DNA of 64,000 bases from Chitinophagaceae bacterium. Lineage in GTDB: Bacteria; Bacteroidota; Bacteroidia; Chitinophagales; Chitinophagaceae. Each line of letters starts with the position of its first letter. The first letter of the stretch is position 1. Positions 26,577 through 34,201 of this stretch are shown piece by piece. The position numbers and the translations under genes were made by a program. Under the pieces are notes generated by a model. The model worked only from the letters and a program-made list of their open reading frames with translations, ran no database searches and was not told the DNA's origin. The DNA is taken from contig JADJOC010000007.1 of the NCBI GenBank assembly GCA_016713965.1, forward strand, positions 62,001 to 126,000, read 5' to 3'.

Positions 26577-28279
26577 ATGTATTACAACGCTAAATTATGG
26601 ATTCTTGCAGCCTGTACTTTTGGGCTGATCCTATGCTCATGTAACAACAGCACTAAAAAAACTAACAATAAAGATGTAGTTGCTGATCCGGAGGATATGG
26701 ATGAGAGTGCAGGAGAAAAAATAGAGACTATATTATTACTTGCAGATAAAAATAATGGAAAAATTGAAGATAGCATCCAGTTGATGGCTTATAAGCCTGT
26801 AAATGACTTTTACAATCAAAATAAATTTGCACCGGTATGGAGCAAAGAGGCAAAATGGTCTCTTGTAGCAGATAGCTTATTTGATTTCATTAAAAATGCG
26901 CAGCTTTACGGTTTGTTCTCACAGGATTATCATTTCAATAATTTAGTTTCAGTTAAAAATAAATTAGATAAAGATTCCCTTTTGCAAATGGATGCCAGCC
27001 TTTGGGGCAAGGCAGACATAATGCTTACTGATGCATTAGTAAAAATTATGAAAGACCTTAAGTATGGAAGACTACAAAAGGATAGTATTATTTTAAGTAA
27101 GGATTCTCTATTAGGGAAAGATTTCTATGTTAAAAATTTAAAGGAAATTATAGAAGAAAATCAATTTACAGCTGTATTAAATTCAGTTCAACCCCAGCAT
27201 ACAGCATATTGGGAATTAAAGAAAGGAATTAAAGGATTTTTAGACAGCATGGATACGAGGAAATATACATATATCAGCTATCCTTATAAAAAAAATAACA
27301 AGCAGGATTCCATACGTTTTATTACAAGTTTACAAAAAGGTTAAAGGAAAGCAATTGTTTAGATAATAATGCCAATCCTGATAATACAGAGCTGGCAACA
27401 GCTATAAAAAAGTTTCAACAGTTAAAAGGCTTGAAAGTAGATGGTAAAATTTCTACATCATTAATTAAAGCAATGAATGTAAATGACACAGAAAGATTTA
27501 TGCGGATTGCAATAACCTTGGATAAATACAAACAACTACCGGACAAAATGCCTGAAAAATATATTTGGGTAAATTTACCCGGATATTATTTGAAAGTTTG
27601 GGATAATAACTCTTTAGTCTTATACAGTAATATCATATGTGGCAGGCCAGAAACGAGGACTCCTTTATTGAATAGTAATATCTCAGATTTGGTTACTTAT
27701 CCAACCTGGACAGTGCCCACCAGTATTATTGTAAAACAGTACCTGCCAAAATTGCGTAATAATCCTAATTATTTATCCCGTATTGGATTACGATTAACTA
27801 ATAATAAAGGTGAAAAAATTGATCCGTCAAGTGTAAACTGGAGTAAATACACAAGGGGTATACCATATAGCGTTATGCAAAACAGTGGGGATAATAATGC
27901 CCTGGGAATAATGAAATTCAATTTTGAAAATCCTTTTTCAGTTTATTTACATGATACCAACCAGCGATATCTTTTTAAAAACGATTACAGGGCATTAAGC
28001 CATGGATGCGTACGGGTACAAGAATGGGAAAAACTGGCTTATTATATTGCAAAAAATGACAGTATAAATAAAAGGCCAGGAGATACATTGCGATATACAG
28101 CTGATTCTATTAAAACCTGGATAAGCCGTAAATCCCATAAAAGAATCCCGGTTAAAAATAAGATTCCTTTATTTATCAGGTATTTTACCTGCGAAAGTCA
28201 AAATGGTAAAATAGAATTTTATGATGATATCTATGGAGAAGATAAAGTATTAAGAGAAACATATTTCGCTAATAAATAA
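26577..28279 (+). CDS. Large L,D-transpeptidase (YcbB/LdtD-like), one frameshift
   Basis: About 565 residues. It begins with a lipoprotein signal (LWILAACTFGLILCSC). Then comes a helical scaffold region like the N-terminus of YcbB (VNDFYNQNKFAPVWSK), a peptidoglycan-binding-like segment (LATAIKKFQQLKGLKVDGKI) and the YkuD domain with FSVYLHDTNQRYLF and ALSHGCVRVQEW, where Cys is the nucleophile. It forms 3-3 peptidoglycan cross-links in the periplasm. A one-base shift in the A-run near 27335-27345 splits the gene. It is a second L,D-transpeptidase beside 12758, of a different architecture. Confidence 0.85.
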
Positions 28280-28461
28280 ATTTTCTTTACCAGTTTTAAT
28301 ATTAAATTTCAAATTAAAGTGGTGTACTTGTTAACGCAGTAATTAAAATTGTTGCCTGCTTTATCGTGCAGTTAATGATTAGGTGGGCAGTATGTTAGTA
28401 AATAATTTCCTGATTTGCAACTAAGCACCTATTTTTGTTGCGTTTACAAAATACAACACAT

Positions 28462-29103
28462 ATGAAGAAAAGTCTATTTTTATTATTATCCATGGGAGCA
28501 TTTGCAACCTCTTTTGCTCAAAATGATTACAAAAAACAGCCTGCGCTTGCTGTTAGTTTTATATTAAATGATTTTCAAACTGCTGCCGACTTAAGAGCTA
28601 GTGGATTTGCCAATGTTATTATTGACAAACAATGGCACAAAACAAAACGAATGAGCCCGGGTTTTGCAATAAGCTACCTGGAAGGATTAGGAAATCATGT
28701 CGATTTTTCGGGAACACTGTCAGGATCATTTCTAAATTACCCGGTACCTAACAAAACTTCTAATGGAAATGATGCATTATTGCTGGAAGCTTCAGCTACA
28801 GCTAATTTAAAATTATTAACTGATGAATATTTTACCACGCCTTTTCTTACGTTAGGAGTGGGGGCATCAAAATACAGAGGTTACTTTGGCGCTTTCATCC
28901 CGGCCGGTATAGGTATGCAAATCAATTTTTTTGATGATGCTTTTATATTATTAAATTCCCAGTATAGAATTCCTGTTACTGAAAATGTTGGCTATCATTT
29001 TTTTCATAGTGTCGGGTTTGCCGGTACAGTAAAAAAGAAAAAAGTAGCAGAACCTGCAAAAGTTGATGTGCCGGTTATAAATGAAGCACCTGTAGCTAAT
29101 TAA
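28462..29103 (+). CDS. Outer-membrane beta-barrel protein, OmpA-like without the C-terminal domain
   Basis: A 213-residue protein with signal peptide MKKSLFLLLSMGAFATSFAQ. Repeated amphipathic strands follow (PALAVSFILNDFQTAADLRA, MSPGFAISYLEGLGNHVDFS, FLTLGVGASKYRGYFGAFIP, FFHSVGFAGTVKKKK). In Chitinophagaceae this barrel usually leads into thrombospondin type 3 repeats and an OmpA domain (from memory); here it ends soon after the barrel with a Pro/Val-rich tail and a normal stop. ATG 28462 is chosen for the signal peptide. TATTTTTG at 28430-28437 is a likely -7 box. Confidence 0.75.
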   Translation: MKKSLFLLLSMGAFATSFAQNDYKKQPALAVSFILNDFQTAADLRASGFANVIIDKQWHKTKRMSPGFAISYLEGLGNHVDFSGTLSGSFLNYPVPNKTSNGNDALLLEASATANLKLLTDEYFTTPFLTLGVGASKYRGYFGAFIPAGIGMQINFFDDAFILLNSQYRIPVTENVGYHFFHSVGFAGTVKKKKVAEPAKVDVPVINEAPVAN

Positions 29104-29126
29104 TATAAAAAATATTTATATGGGTT

Positions 29127-29150
29127 TGCCGCAAATTATAATTTGCGGCA
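29127..29150. terminator. Terminator after the beta-barrel gene
   Basis: TGCCGCAAATTATAATTTGCGGCA is a perfect inverted repeat followed by TTTTTG, 24 bases after the stop codon. It has the form of a classic intrinsic terminator. Confidence 0.85.
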
Positions 29151-29240
29151 TTTTTGTGTATTTCGATATAATCACATAATTAGGTAATGTACTGAAAAAT
29201 GGTTGGTGGATTTTTCCAAGAAAATTCTTATAATGCGTCA

Positions 29241-29340
29241 TCTAATCTGAAGAGGAAATAAGCTCTGGTGGAGACCAACTTATCAGCAATAAGATTAGAG
29301 CTTATACTGAAAAAAGAGCAGCGTTTTGCTGCTCTTTTTA
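29241..29340 (+). ncRNA. Candidate structured small RNA with terminator
   Basis: TCTAATCT (29241-29248) is complementary to AGATTAGA (29292-29299). ATAAGCTCT (29258-29266) is complementary to AGAGCTTAT (29297-29305). The two 3' partners overlap, so the pairings are mutually exclusive. Between them TGGT-GGAG-ACCA forms a small hairpin. It ends with an intrinsic terminator (AAGAGCAGC-GTTTT-GCTGCTCTT followed by Ts, about 29314-29340). No gene follows on this strand, so a free-standing RNA is more likely than a leader. No known family was recognised. Confidence 0.45.
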
Positions 29341-29375
29341 TGCATTTTCTGGTAAGCCCAATGGCTTTAAAAAAC

Positions 29376-30303
29376 TCATTTTTTGTTAGAAAAATATACA
29401 TACCACTTAATAAAGTTGATTCTGTTTTTTGGAGTAAGACCCCTGTGTAAATCTAAATGATTTTTTAAATGGCTAAAGTAACCTTCTATGCCATTTGTTG
29501 TATGAGGTATTTTGGGTTAGATAAGTAATGAAACATATTAGGTAAAGCTCTTTTTATGGTAAAATAGGATCGCCTTAATAATTTGTGAGTGTACCAATAT
29601 CTTTTAGAATTTTCCTTAAATGTTTTCTCATTAATATATACCTTATGTATTACATACCAGTTATCAAGTTGTTTAATCCAAAACAACTTATCATTGTGTG
29701 TTTTTATTCTCAGCAGCATTAAAATTAAACCTCGAAGTTGCTGGCCTGATTCATGCTTGGGATAGCGTGTAGCCACAACAGGCACATACGCTGGATATGG
29801 ACAAGGCAACGCTGCACTTTAACATCAGATATAGATTTTTTGATTGCTTTTAATATGCTTTTATGGCCATCGGTGGTAATACTTTCTAATTGTAATCCTA
29901 AGCGAATAAGGTTATCTAAATCCTCTTTAATTTCTACATAATGTTCTCCATCAGAAAATCTGATAAGCTGTGTATATCCATCTAAATCATCCTGGTAAGC
30001 CAATAAACAAAACTTTTTAAAATAAGTAGCATCTATTCTAAGATTTACCTGGCCTCTTTTAATAATTTTTATCTGAGGCGCTTGCTCAAGTAGCGTATAA
30101 AATGTTCGTTGAAGTGTATCTATTGAATAACCACTGTCCCTTGATAATGTCTTATAAGTTTGTCGTTCCAATACCCATTTTTTAAACCAGGTAAACCGAT
30201 TTTTTATACGCTGTTCTTTCCTGTTAGAGGTAAATAAAATCCCGCAATTTTTGCACTTAAATCTTTGTTTACAATGGCGTTTTCCCCAGCCAATTACCTT
30301 CAT
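29376..30303 (-). pseudogene. IS256-like transposase with zinc-ribbon N-terminus, frameshifted
   Basis: The N-terminus has a Cys-rich ribbon (CWSCGQMKVIGWGKRHCKQR then FKCKNCG); after a helical region come IDATYFKKFCLLAYQDD (first Asp), LESITTDGHKSILKAIKK (second Asp) and TTNGIEGYFSHLKNHL (Glu near the end). This fits the group known as IS256 family, variant Zn-binding type. Breaks occur near 29755 and near 29515; an in-frame TGA lies just before CWSCG. The stop is at 29376-29378. The element ends were not found. Confidence 0.75.
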
Positions 30304-30352
30304 CTGCCCACATGACCAGCATCACTTTTTTTTTGAAATGTTCATAAAAAAA

Positions 30353-30382
30353 AAGTTTGATGAAACACGTTTCATCAAACTT
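30353..30382. repeat. Perfect 13-bp hairpin
   Basis: AAGTTTGATGAAA (30353-30365) and TTTCATCAAACTT (30370-30382) with a CACG loop, preceded by a run of nine A. It is possibly the terminator for a plus-strand gene lost to the IS or an end of the neighbouring IS256-like element. Confidence 0.55.
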
Positions 30383-30443
30383 CGTCAAATCTTTACTATA
30401 ATACTTCTTAGCAGTTTTTAACAACCATTTTTCAGTATTATAC

Positions 30444-30575
30444 CTGAAAAAACTACTACACATTGTAACAATCGTTACTTTATTAATTTCCCCGTATATA
30501 ATGTATGCACAGCCAACACTTGGTACTGCAGGTAATTTTGTACTTTTTACTTCTGCCGGGGCAGTAGGTAATATG
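30444..30575 (+). pseudogene. DUF3494 (ice-binding-like) protein, N-terminal fragment
   Basis: About 44 codons: a signal peptide (KKLLHIVTIVTLLISPYIM) and then AQPTLGTAGNFVLFTSAGAV, which is the usual opening of DUF3494 ice-binding-like adhesins. It is cut by the left end of the IS3-type element at 30576. The start is a CTG where an ATG is expected. The rest of the gene is absent from the window, since the DNA beyond the IS belongs to a RAYT gene. Confidence 0.65.
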
Positions 30576-30643
30576 TGTAAGCTCCCCTGAAAATAGTACG
30601 TTTTAAAAGTAGACAAAATTTGTAACTTTAAAAACGTAAAACA

Positions 30644-31818
30644 ATGAAAAAAAGTCAATTTAGTCCTGCCCAGATAGCAGGCATCCTCAAAGATTTTGAT
30701 AACGGTAAAAGCGCCGAAGAGATCACCCGTGATCATGGTGTAAGCAAAGCATCGTTGTATAAATGGCGGCAGCGTTATGGCGGCATGGAAGCAATCTGAG
30801 CTGAAGCGGATTAAGGAACTGGAAGAAGAAAATGCCCGGTTAAAAAAAATGTATGCCAACCTTGCGATGGAGCTTGACACTGCCAAATACGTCATCGAAA
30901 AAAAAGCTTTAAAGCCTTGCGATAAAAGAATGATTATTGTTGATATGCGCAAAGAGCGGCCAAAAGACATCAGCAAGGCGTGTCGTTTATTAAAGCTAAG
31001 CCGCAGCAGTCTGTGTTATACAAGTATAAAAGATGATGTAACGGTTATGGTACAACTGGAAAACCTTGCAAAACAGAACCCGGTAGAAGGTTTTTGGAAA
31101 TGTTACTACCGCATCAGGAATACAGGACGGTTATTAACCATAAGAGGTTGCACAGGGTGTATAAAAAGATGGGCCTGCCCTTGCGCCGTAAGGTAAAGAA
31201 ACGTCTTGCTGCAAGAGTAAAGGAACCATTAAGCAAGCCTGATTATTTTACTCAAACCTGGAGCATAGATTTTATGAGTGATGCCTTAGCAATGGTACCA
31301 AGTTCCGCTCTTTTAATGTAATAGATGACTATAATAGGGAAATATTATTTATTGAAACTGATTATTCTTTAAAGAGTAGCCGGGTGATCTGGGTGCTTAA
31401 ACATCTAATCAACCGTTATGGCAAACCTCAAAAAATACGCATGGACAATGGGCCTGAGTTCGTAGCTAAGTTGTCCAGGCAATGGAGCGTGGCTAATGAG
31501 ATCGAATTTAAATACATACAACCTGGCAAGCCTACTCAAAATGCCTATGCAGAACGTTTTAATAAAACATACAGGAATCTGTATTAGATGCTTATCTGTT
31601 TGACAGCATTGATGAGATAAGGGGAGGTAACACAAACGTGGGTAGATGATTATAATTGTACCAGACCCCATGATGCCCTTAATGGCCTGTCACCAAAAAT
31701 ATATAGAGAAAAAAACAATCAACCTATTGGGCTGCGTTACGCTACGGCTACGCCTCCGCTTACTACGCCCAATAGGTTGAACGAAAACAACTATAATGAT
31801 AAATTATTCTACTTTTGA
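30644..31818 (+). pseudogene. IS3-family transposase OrfA/OrfB, frameshifted
   Basis: OrfA starts at ATG 30644 (MKKSQFSPAQIAGILKDF) with a helix-turn-helix (VSKASLYKWRQRYGG) and a Leu-rich coil (SELKRIKELEEENARLKK). OrfB follows with SKACRLLKLSRSSLCYTS and the DDE domain: TWSIDFMSDAL, FNVIDDYNREILF and NAYAERFNKTYRN. An extra A near 30796 and further breaks near 31130, 31290, 31330 and 31585 interrupt it. IS3 elements use one -1 shift between OrfA and OrfB, but the number of breaks here exceeds that. Its C-terminal part contains an unusual palindrome (31720-31779). Confidence 0.8.
31720..31779. repeat. Palindrome inside the IS3 transposase end
   Basis: CAACCTATTGGGC (31720-31732) pairs with GCCCAATAGGTTG (31767-31779), a perfect 13-bp stem around a 34-nt GC-rich interior. 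It is read in frame as part of the transposase C-terminus. The interior (GCTACGGCTACGCC) has the look of REP-type repeats. Confidence 0.65.
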
Positions 31819-31844
31819 ACCGTACTAAAAATGGGAAGCCTACA

Positions 31845-32057
31845 CATTTGCTTATTGGATCTGTTAAAGACCCTATGCAAAATATTATGAGAGATTTAAA
31901 GCGGCACACCTCTGAAGAATTACACAAAGCCATACAAAAGAATAATATAGAAAGCAGGAAAGAATGGATGTTATGGATGATGGAACGAGCTGGAAAGAAA
32001 AACAGCAATAACATAAATTTTCAATTGTTTCGTCCAAGGGGGGTTTTCATCGCATAG
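31845..32057 (+). pseudogene. RAYT (Y1-type transposase) C-terminal fragment
   Basis: Starting right at the IS3 right end the frame reads HLLIGSVKDPMQNIMRDLKR, then HTSEELHKAIQKNN and ESRKEWMLWMMERAGKKN. This is the middle and end of a REP-associated tyrosine transposase; the N-terminal part with the catalytic His pair is lost except for the trailing LIGS strand. The frame ends inside a palindrome (32040-32081), as expected for a RAYT gene beside its own REP sequences. Confidence 0.72.
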
Positions 32058-32081
32058 CCAGCAGCGTTAGCATGAAACCCC
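32040..32081. repeat. REP-like palindrome 1
   Basis: GGGGTTTTCAT (32040-32050) pairs with ATGAAACCCC (32072-32081) with one bulged T. It overlaps the end of the RAYT fragment and shares the GGGGTTT core with palindrome 2 at 32165. Confidence 0.55.
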
Positions 32082-32164
32082 GCTGCCTAAGGTAACTATA
32101 AACCAAAAACAACCTACTCTGCAAAAATTAAAAGTGGCAGTAATAAAAATTAAAGAGCATTCAG

Positions 32165-32193
32165 CATCGGGGTTTCTAACGAAAACCCCGATG
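32165..32193. repeat. REP-like palindrome 2
   Basis: CATCGGGGTTT (32165-32175) and AAACCCCGATG (32183-32193) form a perfect 11-bp stem with a 7-nt loop. Lies 108 bases after the RAYT fragment and is a plausible cognate REP or terminator. Confidence 0.6.
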
Positions 32194-32214
32194 GGACGAA
32201 AAAAATTAATATAA

Positions 32215-32910
32215 TTACACAGATTCTTTATCAGCATTATCTACACTATCCTTAGCAGCCCGAAAAGCTTTTATAAAAAGCAAGTACTGAACAATAAAGA
32301 TTATATTAGGTACTATCAATATTATGGTGGCAGTCTGCGTACCAAACTTTAATATAAAATAATCTTTAAGGGCATAAATTGGTAAACTTATAGTTGAATA
32401 AAAAAATAATCCTGTCACCATCCAAAAAGTAGGATCTGTCCACAATTTTAAAGTAGGCTCTGCATTATTAAGAAGTTTGTAATAATAATGCAGGAAAAAT
32501 ATAAATACGGAAAAATTATAAATCGAATATATTTGAGTTTGCCCATAGTATAAATCATTAGTAGATAAAAGGAATATGATTACTGCTAATATCAAAAGAA
32601 AAAAAATCTTAATAAAAATATTCAGTCTATTTTTTTTAAATAACCTATAAAAAAACAGGCTCAATAACAAAAAATCAACTAAAGCCAGGCAGTTCTGAAA
32701 AAGAAAAAATTTTCTCGGGTTTGCATTTTGAAAACAGGACCTACAAAACTATTTAAGGAAATAAGTAAACGGTTAAAAGGTATCCAGTAAAAAAACTGAA
32801 ATATATTGGTAAACTTTTTCTATTCTAAGTTTAAATGATAATATAAATGCTATTAGCAGCACTAGCGTACCTATTATAGTTATTATATTTCCTATAGTTG
32901 CAACAGTCAT
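32215..32910 (-). CDS. Multi-pass membrane protein, paralogue A, frameshifted
   Basis: About 230 residues with six or seven hydrophobic helices. The frame starts at ATG 32910 (MTVATIGNIITIIGTLVLLI), breaks once or twice between 32670 and 32770, and continues through FYRLFKKNRLNIFIKIFF, IYSIYNFSVFIFFLHYYYKL and TDPTFWMVTGLFFYSTISLP. The last segment matches the style of the genes at 40942 and 41738 (FWLNTAVFYYFGACF, FWINTGIYLYFALDL), so the three are paralogues. It lies 143 bases downstream of a LuxR-type fragment on the same strand. The function is unknown. Confidence 0.65.
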
Positions 32911-33053
32911 AAATAAATGTGAATATTTTATCCTGTTAATCCAGTAATGTGCAGGCGAATTAAAATTAACATTGTTTCATTTTAAAATACAAATCGTATT
33001 AATACGGTTGCAAAATGGTTAGCATTGCAGGTATACTGTTACAAAAAATCCCC

Positions 33054-33277
33054 CTACTCAATCAATTTATTACGCATGCCATACATTATCAAACCGGCTA
33101 TGGTTTTGGCATCCACTTTGTTCTTCATATTCTGGCGGATCGTTTCAATAGTACGTGGGCTTAAAAAAATTATTTTGGATATTTCTTCGGTAGTTTTATC
33201 CTCTGCCAGTAATTGCAAAATTTTTATTTCCTTTTCAGTAAAAGTTACAGGCAGGTGCTTGCTGAATTGCTGGCGCC
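33054..33277 (-). pseudogene. LuxR-type DNA-binding domain, N-terminally truncated
   Basis: About 70 codons: HLPVTFTEKEIKILQLLAED, then TTEEISKIIFLSPRTIET and IRQNMKNKVDAKTIAGLI. This is the complete LuxR/NarL four-helix output domain. The receiver or other input domain expected before it is missing: the upstream boundary coincides with the inverted-repeat element at 33278-33441, which continues the frame (ILAPEWG) by chance. The gene was cut by the element or by recombination through it. It is followed by paralogue A. Confidence 0.75.
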
Positions 33278-33441
33278 CCCATTCCGGTGCAAGTATGCAG
33301 CTTAGCTTAGTAGCCAAGCGTACTTGTGCTAGTGTATACTCTAAAAAAATAGTCAGAGTTGCAGTTCTTATCTTAAATAACTTTTACAGGCACAAGTACC
33401 CTTTCGCACTTGCTTGCCCTGCATACTTGAGCCGGAATGGG
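33278..33441. repeat. 164-bp inverted-repeat element, copy 1 (MITE-like)
   Basis: The ends are CCCATTCCGGTGCAAGTATG and, inverted, CCCATTCCGGCTCAAGTATG; the terminal repeat is about 23 bp with two mismatches. A second inner pair is GTACTTGTGC/GCACAAGTAC. There is no coding capacity. It is identical in sequence and length to the copy at 35892-36055 and in the same orientation. It lies between the LuxR fragment and a toxin-tip remnant. Confidence 0.85.
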
Positions 33442-33457
33442 TAACATATTGCTAGTT

Positions 33458-33600
33458 TTAATAATGAAATTTAATTCCTGTAACATTCGGATTTTTCAAT
33501 AAGGTTGGATATTCATACAACCTCCATATACTTTGCATGCCAACTCCTTGTTGTGCGTTTTGAAAAACATTAATAGTCCCTGAAGCTCCTTTAGCATATT
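33458..33600 (-). pseudogene. Rhs toxin-tip remnant
   Basis: About 48 codons without a start, ending SQYAKGASGTINVFQNAQ, then GVGMQSIWRLYEYPTLLKNP and NVTGIKFHY before TAA (33458-33460). Its position on the same strand after other Rhs tips, and its style, suggest the C-terminal end of a polymorphic-toxin domain. Both sides end in copies of the inverted-repeat element. I recognise no catalytic motif. It is a decayed or recombined cassette. Confidence 0.5.
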
Positions 33601-33604
33601 GAGA

Positions 33605-33785
33605 ACAAGTACCCTTTCGCACTTGCTTGCCCTGCATACTTGCCGCCGGAACGGGGCCAAGCGTACTTGTGCTATTGTATACTCTAAAAATAGTTCAGAG
33701 TTGCAGTTCTTACTTTAAATAATTTTTACAAGGAACAAGTACCCTTCCGCACTTGCCTGCTCTGCATACTTGAGCCGGAATGGGG
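33605..33785. repeat. Inverted-repeat element, copy 3 (diverged, composite)
   Basis: A right-end fragment (33605-33656, ending CCGGAACGGGG) is joined to a nearly full second unit (about 33655-33785) that starts CCAAGCGTACTTGTGC and ends GAGCCGGAATGGGG. It is clearly related to the 164-bp elements but with many differences, so it is older. It abuts the stop codon of the immunity candidate at 33787. Confidence 0.75.
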
Positions 33786-33786
33786 G

Positions 33787-34191
33787 TTAAGACTTTATCT
33801 GTATAGACTTCACTATTTCATCGATAACAAATACTTCAGATCTTTTAAAAATTGCTTCACAATTATAACTTATAAAAATTGCTATGCCATATTCATAAAA
33901 AATCCAAATTTTCCAAAATATTTTTTTTAAAGTAACAAACTCGGTACAGAATCTATTTTTATTAATTTGTTTATCAATACGTTTTAAATTCTCAGAGTAA
34001 TTTTCAATTGTAATTAAAAAGTCATTTAATTCATTCTGAATTATAAACTCATAATTAGTAGGTATTTCATATCTGGAAATTGTTATGGCTCCAACACCTA
34101 TCAATTTATTTGTAATTGTAATATTACCATTATATGCTTCATTTATTTCATATCCCATTGGTAAATTGAAAATAAGATTCTGATATTTCAT
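33787..34191 (-). CDS. Candidate immunity protein of the orphan Rhs tip
   Basis: A 134-residue cytoplasmic protein (no signal peptide): LIFNLPMGYEINEAYNG, ITISRYEIPTNYEFIIQNEL, then FVTLKKIFWKIWIFYEYGIA and VIDEIVKSIQIKS. Its ATG lies 10 bases after the stop of the nuclease-type tip, the usual toxin-immunity order. The family is not recognised; an alpha/beta DUF-type immunity protein is likely. Its stop touches the repeat element, so the cassette is bounded exactly there. The role is inferred from position. Confidence 0.6.
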   Translation of the reverse strand: MKYQNLIFNLPMGYEINEAYNGNITITNKLIGVGAITISRYEIPTNYEFIIQNELNDFLITIENYSENLKRIDKQINKNRFCTEFVTLKKIFWKIWIFYEYGIAIFISYNCEAIFKRSEVFVIDEIVKSIQIKS

Positions 34192-34201
34192 ATATAATTA
34201 A

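Larger units (their letters stand above)
30576..31844 (+). mobile_element. IS3-family insertion sequence
   Basis: The left end TGTAAGCTCCCCTGAAAA and the right end (complement of TGTAGGCTTCCCATTTTTAG) are related inverted repeats; both continue to TAGTAC. Length is 1269 bp, typical for IS3. No matching 3-4 bp target duplication is seen, and the two flanks belong to different genes, so the element marks a deletion or rearrangement junction. Confidence 0.82.

Noticed and set aside
30269..30976. A long minus-strand open frame (235 codons) with hydrophobic stretches
   Set aside because: It is antisense to the IS3 OrfA/OrfB and to the DUF3494 fragment; the plus-strand proteins have clear family motifs, and this one has none.
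33025..33444. Plus-strand peptide containing LVAKRTCASVYSKK, repeated identically at 35849-36058
   Set aside because: It is the translation of the 164-bp repeat element; identity comes from the DNA repeat, not from a protein family.
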